Source of the DNA: Panaeolus papilionaceus
Lineage: Eukaryota; Basidiomycota; Agaricomycetes; Agaricales
DNA: 64,000 bases
Direction: 5' to 3'
Assembly (NCBI GenBank): GCA_015501605.1
Contig: JADNRZ010000015.1
Coordinates: 930,001 to 994,000, forward strand
The notes under the pieces are model-generated. The model had not been told where the DNA came from, did no database searches, and was given only the letters and a program-made list of their open reading frames with translations. Positions 13,771 to 24,008 of this stretch are shown here, piece after piece; position 1 is the first letter of the stretch; the number at the start of each line of letters is the position of its first letter. Made by a program: the position numbers and the translations under genes.

Positions 13771-15167
13771 ATGGATGCTGAACAACCATTTTCGGCGTCA
13801 TCTGAGTTTCGGAGCAGAAATTATTCATCATGTATGCCAACTGCCGCTTCTTCCATTTGCCGAGTCTGACTATAGTAGCACAGTGGTTGCGTTGCTCGTG
13901 ATGGTCATTGATTGGATGCTGAATTTGCGGTTTGAGTATACAGACATTTGGAGGTAAGCAGATCAACATTAACCATTTACCAGTATAATTCTTACCCTTG
14001 TCCCACTAGGCCACCCTTTTGGTCTTCAAATCTTTTGTATATGTGCTCGCGTTACATGGGTCTGTTCTTCAATATGTACGTATGATTCACTATGCTTGGT
14101 CGACATGCTGTACCCATTCCTCGACACATTCACGATAGTGCCCACTATACTCTCATTCACACGCAATTGGCGAATGCACCTTTGCTCCTCACCACATGCA
14201 GAGGTTGGATAATCGGACTTCCTGTCGGGTCCGTCGCAACTTTACTCCTTCTTGATTCAGTCCTTTTTCTTCGCTGTATGGACTTGAAACCTGCTCTATG
14301 TAATTGTCAACTCTATGTTCATCAATTCTGACCTCTTTAGTGTACGCCCTCTATCAGAAGCGTAAACAGATACTCTAAGCTTTGGTCCCAATTGCTGGTC
14401 AGCCCCTCGGAATTGCGATATCTGCATACCGTACACTTTACAAGGCTGTAGACGTCAACGACTTTTGCGACTAAAAAGGGTCCGTAATTGTGATACGGCT
14501 TTGTTATGGTGAATTCACTAGGACTGCGGCATACGTTTGGCAATCACTCAACATCACAAAGCTCTACCGTGATCTTCGCGCACACAGTTCTCTGGTTCGC
14601 CACATTTCAGCGACGCCATATCGCCCAAGGTCAAGCCCTGGTGGTGAAGTTGGTGGTTCAAGAAAGTGGATGGGCGCTCGCACTGCTATTAGGTGAGTTA
14701 TTTGCAAAATTGTAATTGCGACTGGCCTACCAATCGCTCACTCCCGTATGTATCGTTTTTCTCAGCTATGTTAGGCGCTATCATCCCTTATGCTAGTATA
14801 AAGCATCGAAGCAGTCCCTTCTTCGAACTACCGTAAGTCCACAAATATATTGGTGTCTACTCAGCTTTTTGATGATCGAATTTTAGGTGGAGCACAACCT
14901 TAGTTTCAATGGCGGTAAGACAAGGATCCAAACCACTGTCGACCAAGGCCTCTTGCTGAAATTAGCACAAAGTGCTTTCGCTTGGTTAGGAACATGCGTC
15001 TTCTCAAAATAGAGCATCAACCACAGGAAAACACTGCGGACCGTTTCGTTCTATCCACTATTGTTGCATCCTGCCATGACTGGGAACGCCGTCCGGTTTC
15101 TTTGAAGACCTCGGTCAACGACTTCCTCGTCCTACATTCTGGTCAAAAGCCAGCTGACGTATCTTGA
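13771..15167 (+). CDS. DUF6533-type seven-helix membrane protein, copy A
   Basis: Predicted integral membrane protein of the family expanded in agaricomycetes and often annotated DUF6533; function unknown. The ATG at 13771 opens a short hydrophilic exon (MDAEQPFSASSEFRSRNYSS). After a short intron (about 13830-13881) comes the family-type first helix VALLVMVIDWMLNLRFEYTDIWR, ending at a GTAAGC donor. Later exons give RPPF..LLYMCSRYMGLFF, a helix-rich AHYTLIHTQLANAP segment, TVIFAHTVLWFATFQRR, and the conserved loop ALVVKLVVQESGWALALLLG. The last exon reads FRLVRNMRLLKIE and RFVLSTIVAS and stops at 15167. Introns are 50-70 nt. It is the first of three tandem paralogs and appears intact. Confidence 0.75.
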
Positions 15168-15967
15168 ACTTCTTTACAGACTTCCCTGTAACCAGTCCAA
15201 TCGCTCCAAAGCGAGGCTCATGATTACAGCAACCGATAGACAAGACAGTGAAATATTTGAAGGAAACCTCTCCCGTTTGAGTCTGAAAAGGGGTACGCAC
15301 TGGTCACAATCTGATTTACATCAAATCGCTCCTTCGAAAACTCATCCCTGAATATGTAGACCCTCTCTCCTTGTTGTCTCCTTCGCCCTGGGACATACCC
15401 ATCTCTCTGCCACGACAGTCGGTCTTTCGCTATCATCAAACTACCCAAGCACTTGCCGTAGGAATAGCTGAGAAGTTGCACTTCCCAGTTAAATCGCTAT
15501 CAGTACTCGCGTCGGAAGCCACATGCGACGCAGACTAAATGTGCATAAAATGAATCATATACTTCGTGAATGGCCGCGAGATCAGGTATCACACTTCCTT
15601 CCTAGGTCAAATCTACTCAGCGAGCCCGCTCAAAAGAACTTCCTGAACAAAATTGCCTCCTTGACGGACTTTCAACGAACCAGCAGCCGATACGCATGGC
15701 GCTATGGGATGATTGCTATCATCTTGTTCACAGAAAAAAGTTAGGGATAACAACAGATGACGAAGCAGCTTCTGGCTTGGATGGGGATCAATCCACAATA
15801 GATTTCTCTCAGGTTTGTGATCTTTCAGGAAGATCACTGAAACAAGGCCACTCTCTTCCCCTTGACGATATGTATTTAAGGATGTTAAAACCTTGGCTGC
15901 CTCATGATCATCCCTATCTTCCTCCCTTGCCTGTTTCGCTTGATATACTCACTATCTTACAAATGAC
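15168..15967. other. Intergenic region between DUF6533 copies A and B
   Basis: About 800 bp with several short open frames on both strands. None could be joined into a convincing gene or aligned with the neighbouring paralogs. The last part is the promoter of copy B. Confidence 0.4.
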
Positions 15968-15971
15968 ATGA
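15963..15971 (+). promoter_or_regulatory. Minimal uORF (ATG ACA TGA) overlapping the start of copy B
   Basis: The uORF stop TGA shares bases with the main ATG at 15968. Ribosomes starting here would terminate on top of the true start codon, which could lower or regulate translation. The same nine bases occur at the start of copy C. Confidence 0.45.
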
Positions 15972-17280
15972 TTGAAGACGAACAGATACAGTTTCGGAGC
16001 AGGAACTATGCGTCGTGTACGACCATGTTCATATTCTCTTTTATCTATGGGTGACCTGCTAACTCGCCACCCCATGCTCTAGTAGCAGCACTTGTTTTTA
16101 TTTTTGTAGACTATCTCACCACGTTGAGATTCGAATTGAACAACATCTGGAGGTCGGTCTTTCATGATCATAAGTGGTGACAACGTGATCTTAAATTCTT
16201 GAATAGGACACCATTCGGACTTGTTAACCTTTTGTATCTTGCGTCACGATACCTAGGTCTTATACCACAGATGTAGGCAAGACCAGAACTCGCATATACA
16301 AGCAATAATGCTGATCTCGTACGGCCCAAACAGAGTGCACTATGTGTTGATCCACATTCGACTCGCGAATCCACCTGTCGATGAAGCACGATGCAAGCGC
16401 TGGATAATCAGCCTCCTCGCCAACGCAACACTCCTGCTTCTCATCTTGGACACTGTCCAGTTCCTTCGCAGTAGGTAACTAAACTGTCCTACAAGAACCA
16501 TGATCACTCAATTTCTCACTAGTTTACGCCCTCTACAAGAAGCGCAAATGGGTATTTTGCACTTTAGTGCCGATTTTCACTCAAGCCTTAGCGATTGGAC
16601 GGGCTATGCGACGCGTTTATACAGACACCACATTGGACGGACTTTGTAATATCGAAGGGTCGATGGTTAATGCAACCAGTATATCGTTTGTTCATTTGAA
16701 TCCCTCTCTGGCTCCTGGCATTTCTGAAAACCTTCGTTAGCTCTACAGTCCTGTTCACCCATATACTGCTATGGTTGATCACATTTTGTCGACGAAATAT
16801 CGCACAAGGTCGTGCTCTAGTTGTTAAACTCGTCGTACGGGAAAGTACATGGGCGGTCGTGTTGCTGTTTGGTAGGTTTTTGATCGCCTCCCTTTTTTGG
16901 ATGCTCAACCCATTCGGTGTTTAGGTCTTTTTTGTACGATAATCCCATATGCTAGCATAAAACGTCATATCAGCCCATTTTTCGCCCTCGCGTGAGTCTA
17001 GTCCGTCAAATTTGAAGCAGCTGACGTTAATTCCTCTATAGATGGGGTATCTCATTCCTCTCTATCACAGTTCGTCAAGATATTAAACCTTCACTCCGAT
17101 AATCTAAGCTGACGTTTTCTGGCGTACCAGTGCTGCAGGCAGATCATGAACATTCGGAGCCTTCAGGTAGAACAAAGCCCAGATGAAGATGCAGGCGAAC
17201 AGCTCATCCTCACTACAATCATCACGACATCCGATATCTATGCAGTAGATCATGGGTCCGACTTGGAATGCGAGCCATAG
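15968..17280 (+). CDS. DUF6533-type seven-helix membrane protein, copy B
   Basis: Tandem paralog of the genes at 13771 and 18306; function unknown. Exon 1 reads MIEDEQIQFRSRNYAS, parallel to the N-terminus of copy A. After the intron comes LAALVFIFVDYLTTLRFELNNIWR. Further exons give TPFGLVNLLYLASRYLGLIP, VHYVLIHIRLANPP, WIISLLANATLLLLILDTVQFLR, VYALYKKRKWVFCTLVPIF, and RNIAQGRALVVKLVVREST. The last exon reads CCRQIMNIRSLQVEQS and ends at 17280. Exon borders fall at the same places as in copies A and C. A three-codon upstream frame, ATGACATGA at 15963-15971, overlaps the chosen start. No disabling mutation was seen. Confidence 0.75.
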
Positions 17281-18300
17281 AGGATAGGAAGTGCCCCTGC
17301 CAGCCTGTCACTTCACCGCATCGAACGCTACAAAGCAACAGGCCGTGACTTTGAAGGTTGCGCAGACAAGGTTCTATAGTACGCCCCAATGTCCTTCAGC
17401 TCACAGCCATCGCGTTGATGAAGTAATGCTCTTGCTTTGGGATATTTGTGACAACAACATTTTTACTGCCAGAGCCGTTGAGTAGAGTCCAGGGACATGA
17501 TTGCCTTGCAACAGGTTATTATATACAACGGCCGGAAGAAATATTTTCCTTTGGCGTTTACTCACACACCCACGGAAGCTGAATGGCTCTGTGTTTCATT
17601 TGGCTATGTGCCTGTCACTAGCTTAAATCCTTCAATAACCATGAACTCACACTCCATTATCACTTCACCTTGATCTGAGGCTCTCGCTACCTAAGAGTCA
17701 ATGGTGTGTAAATTCCAATGTTCATTTTGGTCTTTGTTGATAAGCCCTCATTATAGTTGAACTTGAGCCGATGCACCAAAATAATTGTTCGGCGATTCTG
17801 AGGAGAAGCTTAATTCTATATATGTTCTAAGTGAGGCCCGGAAGTAATGTAGTTGGTATGTCACTGTAACTCCGAACTGATACAAGGACCATGTCAAGGA
17901 TTCAGGTTAATTCCCTCGTCCGTCAGCCTCCGTTATCCGTTTGAAAGAGAGACTCGAGTAGTAGTCCAAGAAGAATGCGATCACAGTGATTCAAGTTGCA
18001 CCAAAGTTGGCTAGCGGCCTACCACTTTGCATTTAAGACACCAATAATAACGGGAGCCCTTATACTGAATCTTGATCATTACCATCAGCGTTGCCGGCGT
18101 GCATATCAGGCCGAGAGAATAATGGACCCACGAGCCCCTAGCGAATTATTGCGGAGTAGCCAATCGGCGTGGGGGGTATACATTATAAGTCGCTTGGTTC
18201 CCTTCAAGGTTGATGAACCTCATTTTACCCTCGTTCATCTCCCTTTCTTTGTCCTCGTCATCACAAAGCTGGAAAATTTGACATCCAAGCACCTTTATCA
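17281..18300. other. Intergenic region between DUF6533 copies B and C
   Basis: About 1 kb without a supported gene. A 102-codon plus-strand open frame (17996-18304) abuts the next gene but has no recognised motif and probably belongs to its 5' flank. Confidence 0.4.
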
Positions 18301-18309
18301 ATGACATGA
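18301..18309 (+). promoter_or_regulatory. Minimal uORF (ATG ACA TGA) overlapping the start of copy C
   Basis: Same arrangement as at 15963-15971: the upstream ATG is followed by one codon and a TGA that overlaps the main ATG at 18306. Copy A lacks it. Confidence 0.45.
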
Positions 18310-19705
18310 CCGAAGAAGAGCCGCTAGGAGCAGCTGGTGGATTTGAAAGTAGGAATTATTCATCGTGTGCGTGCGCAAATTTATATTGGGTGTAGTGAAG
18401 TAAACTCACGGAATATACATACACAGTGGCCGCGTTTCTTATACTCATCTTCGATCACATTTGGACCTTTAAATTCGAATATACAAGAATATGGCGGTTA
18501 GTTTTACTCGAGATTCTGAGGACTAATCATCTGAGTGATTTTCTTTCCCTGTCTTCCTCGCCCCTTCAGACCACCCATCAGGGCTGTCAACATGCTCTAC
18601 ATCTCCTCCCGGTATCTAACACTCTTAGCACACATGTGAGGGCCCCTTCATCCGCTTTATCTGAGCGTGTCCCACCAATAACTTATCACAGAGCACATTA
18701 CACTTTGATACACACTCATCTCGCCCGTGCGCCTGTCCCTACGATGTCCTGCAGAGTCTGGAATAGCAGCCTCCTCATGCTTGCAATCATCACTTTGCTA
18801 ATTCTTGATGCTGTTCTCATTCTACGCAGTGAGCAACTCCCAGTTCACCAATGAAATGAATGGATAACTGACCAAACATGTGTAGTCTACGCTCTTTATC
18901 AAAAGCGAAAAGATATTCTCTGGATATTGGTTCCAATATCTGCCCAGCCTATATGTGCCGGGGTATCTGTTCACCGCCTACTCTTTAAGGAGAGTGTCTC
19001 GGTCGACGGCTTATGCGATCTTGAGGGATCAATTGTTGACTCCGCGACGTTAGGGTGAGCTGCTACTCTGCGCTATTATGTTCTACTGAAAGTCAAGTTT
19101 TCCCTAGCTCGGCAATATTTTTTGCTCATTTTGTCTTGTGGCTTGCTACCTTTGCGCGACGTAATGTCGCCAACGGTCAGGCTGCGGTGGTCAAATTAGT
19201 CGTGCAGGAAAGCGCTTGTGCTTTGGCGCTGCTTTTAGGTATGTGCCTTCCCCATGGGTTCGGTCATCTCGGTAGAAGCTGACGGGCTCTATCAGCTATG
19301 ATAGGCGCTACCATTCCCTATGCAGGTCTCAAGCACCGTGTCAGTCCATTCTTTCCCCTCCCGTGAGTTTAGTCCACCTATCTACACTGTCGGAATTCTT
19401 ATAGAATCTCTGCCAGCTGGATCATATCTGTCCAGTGCATAACGGTATGCAATACCCCATGTCATTTATATGTTTACTGGACCTGACACACGACCTATGC
19501 TTTCTTTTAGTGCTGCAGGCTGATTATGAACATGCGACGCCTCAATGTCGAACCAAGTGACCAAGAGTACACGGGAAATCGTTTCGTTCTATCAACGGTC
19601 TTCGACGACGTTGCCATTCGAACTTTCAATACAACTTCCGACATAGAGTGTCGCACGCCATCTCAGGATCCGCCTAATCTGAGTTGCAATAACAAGCCGC
19701 CATGA
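18306..19705 (+). CDS. DUF6533-type seven-helix membrane protein, copy C
   Basis: Third tandem paralog. Exon 1 reads MTEEEPLGAAGGFESRNYSS. Then come VAAFLILIFDHIWTFKFEYTRIWR, RPPIRAVNMLYISSRYLTLLAH, AHYTLIHTHLARAPVPTM, SLLMLAIITLLILDAVLILR, VYALYQKRKDILWILVPI, IFFAHFVLWLATFARRN and the loop AAVVKLVVQESACALALLLG. The last exon has CCRLIMNMRRLNVEPS and RFVLSTVF and stops at 19705. Sequence and intron positions parallel copies A and B. The start ATG at 18306 is overlapped by a minimal upstream frame ATGACATGA (18301-18309), as in copy B. The C-terminal tails of the three copies differ most, which fits a cytoplasmic variable tail. Appears intact. Confidence 0.75.
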
Positions 19706-20239
19706 CAAGCCATAATGTCGGCCGGTTAAACGTCAGATGGTACCATCGTTGATAACCCCAAGACGCATGGACTGCTGCTACTATATAGCTCTTTTTGACC
19801 TTGTTGACTCCAGGTTATTTGAGTTCTCGCTATCCAGGCTCCTCATCATCACTCGACGTATTCAACGTCACGAATCATGCGCTCAGCAGCAGATGATCGC
19901 AGTACTTGGTGGTTCCTTGTAAGATTTATGCCTACGCGTCGATTTATTACCCAGTAGCTACGCTATGGCGTCCTGTGACTCCCTAGATGAAAATATATAG
20001 CAGGGATTATTGAATACTCGCACTCGGCCAGTGTACCTTTTTGTAGTGTTGAAAATTTTCTCAAAAGCACATTTGTTTGAATTAGTTGAATTAGACTTGG
20101 ATGGATGGACGTTGATGTGGTGAATAGGGGCTATCTCGTGACTGGAATGTTTCGTCTTTGCATTGTATGTGTTACGCTACCATCGAAAAGGCTCTTTCTG
20201 AACTCCATCTACGTCCAGACCTCCATTCACTCTGATACC
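19706..20239. other. Intergenic region, start of the TPR/DUF4470 cluster
   Basis: No gene recognised. It separates the DUF6533 array from TPR/DUF4470 copy 1 and presumably contains the promoter of the latter. Confidence 0.45.
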
Positions 20240-23200
20240 ATGGCTGCCGCAGCTCATCAAGAGGGAAACACCTTGTACAGGAGTGGAGATCTCGATGGGT
20301 ATGAGCCATATTTGTTCTAGGGCTGCTACACAAAGCTCAACAGATCTCTCATCTAGTGCTGAAAAATCGTATGCACTGGTAATGTCCGCTTTCTTTGAAA
20401 ATCCTTGTGTTCTAACGGGCAACACCGTTTAGGCACATAAAATTGATCCCACAGAGCCCAAATACTTATCCAACCTTTCTGCTGTGTACTATGAGCAAGG
20501 TCGATATGACATGGCAATCGATGCTATCATAAGCTCCTGGAGAGTCCTTCGCACAAAGCAATCTACCAGCGATTTAGATGCTACCCCATCCACTACGGAC
20601 CCTATGGCTCTTAAAATGTCTCTCAGATATCTGAAAGCGAAGCTCAATTTGGTCGCCAAAGGTTTCATCTCTCTTCACGACAAAACTCAGAAGAAACGCG
20701 ATGCTAAGGTTGAACGTAATATCTTAATGTTTTGTGAAATGGTATCTGGCGGTCAAGATGGAGTACAAGTTGCAGAGCTGCGGCAAATGTGGAATACCTG
20801 GCTGAAACAAAAGGGTGAATGCGACAGACACACGTGGGAGGAGTGTAAGAAGGGCATATCGGAAGCTAAGAAGCGGTTGAGAGACCTGCCTATCTACAGG
20901 TCATCGCTCTACAATGTCGTCCAATACTTCAGGGTATGTACATTTTTCTTCATTCCATCATAAGACAGTGTGAAGTCGAGGGTTGTTGATATATTTTTCA
21001 GTTCGGACACGATGACATGAAATCTCTATTCGACGGGCCCAACGAGTATCACGACGATAGCGAAACTACCATTACCGAAGTGACACTGCTACAAGAACTT
21101 GAAGGGTGGAAAAGTATCGCATTCTTGTTTGGTGGTTTTGGAGATGGTTAGTCAACGACATATCGCTCAAATACCCCAATTTGAAAGTGCTGACTTGACA
21201 CAGGTCGCCAAGTATATGCCACCATGATCGAGTTCGTTCATATGTGGCAGACAATCCTGCAGCCTGGCCTTAATTTCAAGATGCCTAATCTTCACTTAAC
21301 TCTCTTCGACATTCACCCTGCGGCCGTAGCTCGCGTCATGCTCGTGTTCGCGTTGATTCGAAAAAGCATGTCTGCGCCTGATGATACTCGCAGACTTGAA
21401 GTAGAGGCCACCCTTTTTTACTTGTGGATGTCAGTACATATCCCGTCCTACTGTGCAGACATGTAAGCCCTACGACGTTTTACTATATTATGTAGAACTG
21501 ATAACGTCTCTGCAGTATTATCAATGTATCTAAGGAAGTTATAGACGAGCTTAATGGAACATATCCAACACATCTCACGGCATCATGGACAGTTGATCAG
21601 CAGACCAAAACTCGTGTCTTAAGGATCTTCGAATACTGGTCGAAGCCGCTTTCGCAAAACATGAGAAAGTTCTTTAACACTAATGGCCCACTTGGCTCTG
21701 ACGGCATTGCATCTGACTCAACCATTGACCTACGTGTTGAGGAAGCAAAGGAGCGATTTGAAGACCTCACTTTTGCAATACGCCAACAATCACACCGCTT
21801 CCCCGGTACCATTGTAATTGTCGACAAGGACTCACAACTACCACTTTATAACAACTTCGACGGGGAAAACACGCTTTTCCAGAATGCCAGAATATTGCTT
21901 CCTCCCAAGCAATTTCTGAGCAGGCATCCTGCGCTGGAGAATTACGTGAAGGCCGGAGGTCGGAAAGGAAAAGTTGCGTTGAGGGAGGAAGTGATCAGAG
22001 AGTGGAAACCTAATCCAACGATTTTCGTCAGTGCATTTCGCATATTACTTCTCATCTTCGGCATACTTACCTGGATAGGATAACCACACGACGGAAAATC
22101 CGGCCCACACTCCCGACGTAGGCTACCCTAAAATTGTGTTCCATGAAGATCATTCTTCTGGAACCACGATCCATGTCCTCAGCTTTGTCTATCTACCACG
22201 CACTCATCATGAGCTATTGGTTGACCAAACAGCGTTTGCCATTGTACAGCAATTGTTCGACTCCGTCCGGCAGTGCTTTGTGACACTAGACCCCCACCAT
22301 GGATCTCTTAACTTAGAATTCGTGTGCTCCGAGCTGTATTCAGGTCTTCCGAAGCTAATCTCTGGAGATTTGGGGCCGAGGCCGTCGTCGTTTCCTAAAA
22401 AATATCTGAGGATGTGGTTGAGCAACACTCCGTACGTTATCTCTCATTATCTTTTACCAGTATACCTCGTCTTATGCAAAACCGTAAAGTGACTACACTG
22501 GTGGCATTCTGAGCAATCTCGTGTATTTGTCTCCTTACCTGGAAGATACGCGCCTTGGGATGATGATCTGGAATAATCTTCTCAACACAACATCCTTCTC
22601 AAGTCTGAAGGAAATGTCGATCAAGTGTGTTACATGCCTTACAACTGACAACCATGGTGAAACAGAGATTTTATTGCAGCTACACATACCTGACCGCATC
22701 TGGCATTCGTCGATTCTTCAATTGCCTCCTGCGAGACGAAGACGCCCCCCCTTGCGATGAGTTCAGTTTGTCGGTCCTCCCGAGAACTACCCTCTACTCA
22801 AAGGATATCTCCAAAAAGGAATTGCACGACTATCTATCCTCGATTCTCCTTCGGGCTATGTGCTGTCCAAGATCAGGCTACATTCCTCATCAGGTAGACG
22901 AGCCTACCAATTTGGTCAATTTCTTTAGGCTACTCATTGCGCTGGTTGAAACCTTTCAATGTCCTGCGCATTGGGTGGGCGATTTCGTTCAGAGCATGAT
23001 CAACGACAGCCTTTTAACGACGGCTACGCTCTTTGACGGAATTCTCCCTGTCATCCAGGTTCCAACCCCAAGGAGCACTGAGCGGAAGCTGAACCTGGAG
23101 CCGTACCAGCTAGAGATCGAAACCGTTCTCGTATCGGCAAGAGGAGCTCTACCATTTTTTATCACTTATCCTGAGCGCTTTGCTGACTCACATCAGGCAA

Positions 23201-23670
23201 TCAAGATATATACTGCCAGGGTCAACGCGATAGTAAAACTCTCAGAGAACAACGAAGCCACTTTCAATACAGCGAATTTACTTTTCTATCGAGCTTCCTC
23301 TTCGAAGAGCTCCTCGACACTCCTAAACTTGCCATCGCTTATTCCTAGGTTGATAGACAGCAAGGATGGGATGGTTGATGGGATACGGGTTCAAATTGTA
23401 TCGGGAGTCGAAGAGATGGACTTTGAATACAACAAGATATCCTGGAAAATGAGCGAGGAGTGGTACGAGAGGATGAAGGAGGAGAGATGGAGTATGATTG
23501 TTTGGGTTACTAATCGAAGACTGACCGGTTAGTTTCTTATTTCTGCTCATTTCTAAACGCCATCTTAAAGCCCTGTAATGCTAACTATCACCTCTTTTTT
23601 ACTCGTATCCGTAGTTTCGTCACCTGTCCCTGCTTCGTCGTGGCAAGAAGTGGGAAACAATCCACCATAG
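20240..23670 (+). CDS. TPR/DUF4470-type protein, copy 1 (intact)
   Basis: Large cytosolic-looking protein of about 900-950 residues; molecular function unknown. Exon 1 (20240-20299) reads MAAAAHQEGNTLYRSGDLDG and, with the 22-nt exon 2 (20357-20378) and exon 3, forms a TPR-like start continuing AEKSYALAHKIDPTEPKY, NLSAVYYEQGRY. A charged helical region follows (HDKTQKKR, CKKGISEAKKRLRDLPIYRS). Then comes a segment resembling DUF4470, the DNAAF3 N-terminal type domain: IAFLFGGFGDGRQVYATM, LHLTLFDIHPAAVARVMLVF. Further landmarks are LPLYNNFDGENTLFQ, LLPPKQFLSRHPALENYVK, LEFVCSELYSGLPKLISGD, YTYLTASGIRRFFNC and the C-terminal SWKMSEEWYERMKEE and SPVPASSW. Every junction checked keeps frame, with GT-AG introns of about 50-70 nt. 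Best reference copy of the array. Confidence 0.85.
20357..20378 (+). other. 22-nt microexon of TPR/DUF4470 copy 1
   Basis: Flanked by ...CTCATCTAG and GTAATG. It supplies AEKSYAL of the TPR-like repeat. The equivalent microexon is present in other copies, for example 51475-51496 in copy 6. Confidence 0.75.
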
Positions 23671-24008
23671 ACACGTCTCCGTCCTCGACGACTTGATTTC
23701 CGGATACCACTCAATAGCTACCATTGTATACATTGAATGTAGCACTTCGAACGTCTACAGAAATTCAATTCAGGCCTGTTATCGATATTCCCAGACGATC
23801 TGCCGTCGTCCAGATAATTGTTCTTTGAAAGCTGAATGGGCCGTACCAAGTCAACTCAACGGAGTGTTACGCCGTATCACTGATCAATTGATCGATCATC
23901 ACTGTAATGATTCTGATAGGGGCACCAAAGCGTTCTCATTCTCCGACACCGTCAGTTCTTCTCTTACACCCACAATCTACAGCACAGATTCTCTTGTATA
24001 ACGACGAC
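23671..24008. other. Intergenic spacer between TPR/DUF4470 copies 1 and 2
   Basis: 338 bp. No coding sequence supported; holds the terminator of copy 1 and the promoter of copy 2. Confidence 0.5.

Noticed and set aside
13306..13785. 159-codon minus-strand frame as a real gene
   Set aside because: It overlaps the start exon of a well-supported membrane protein gene, matches no family, and competes with a plus-strand frame of equal plausibility.
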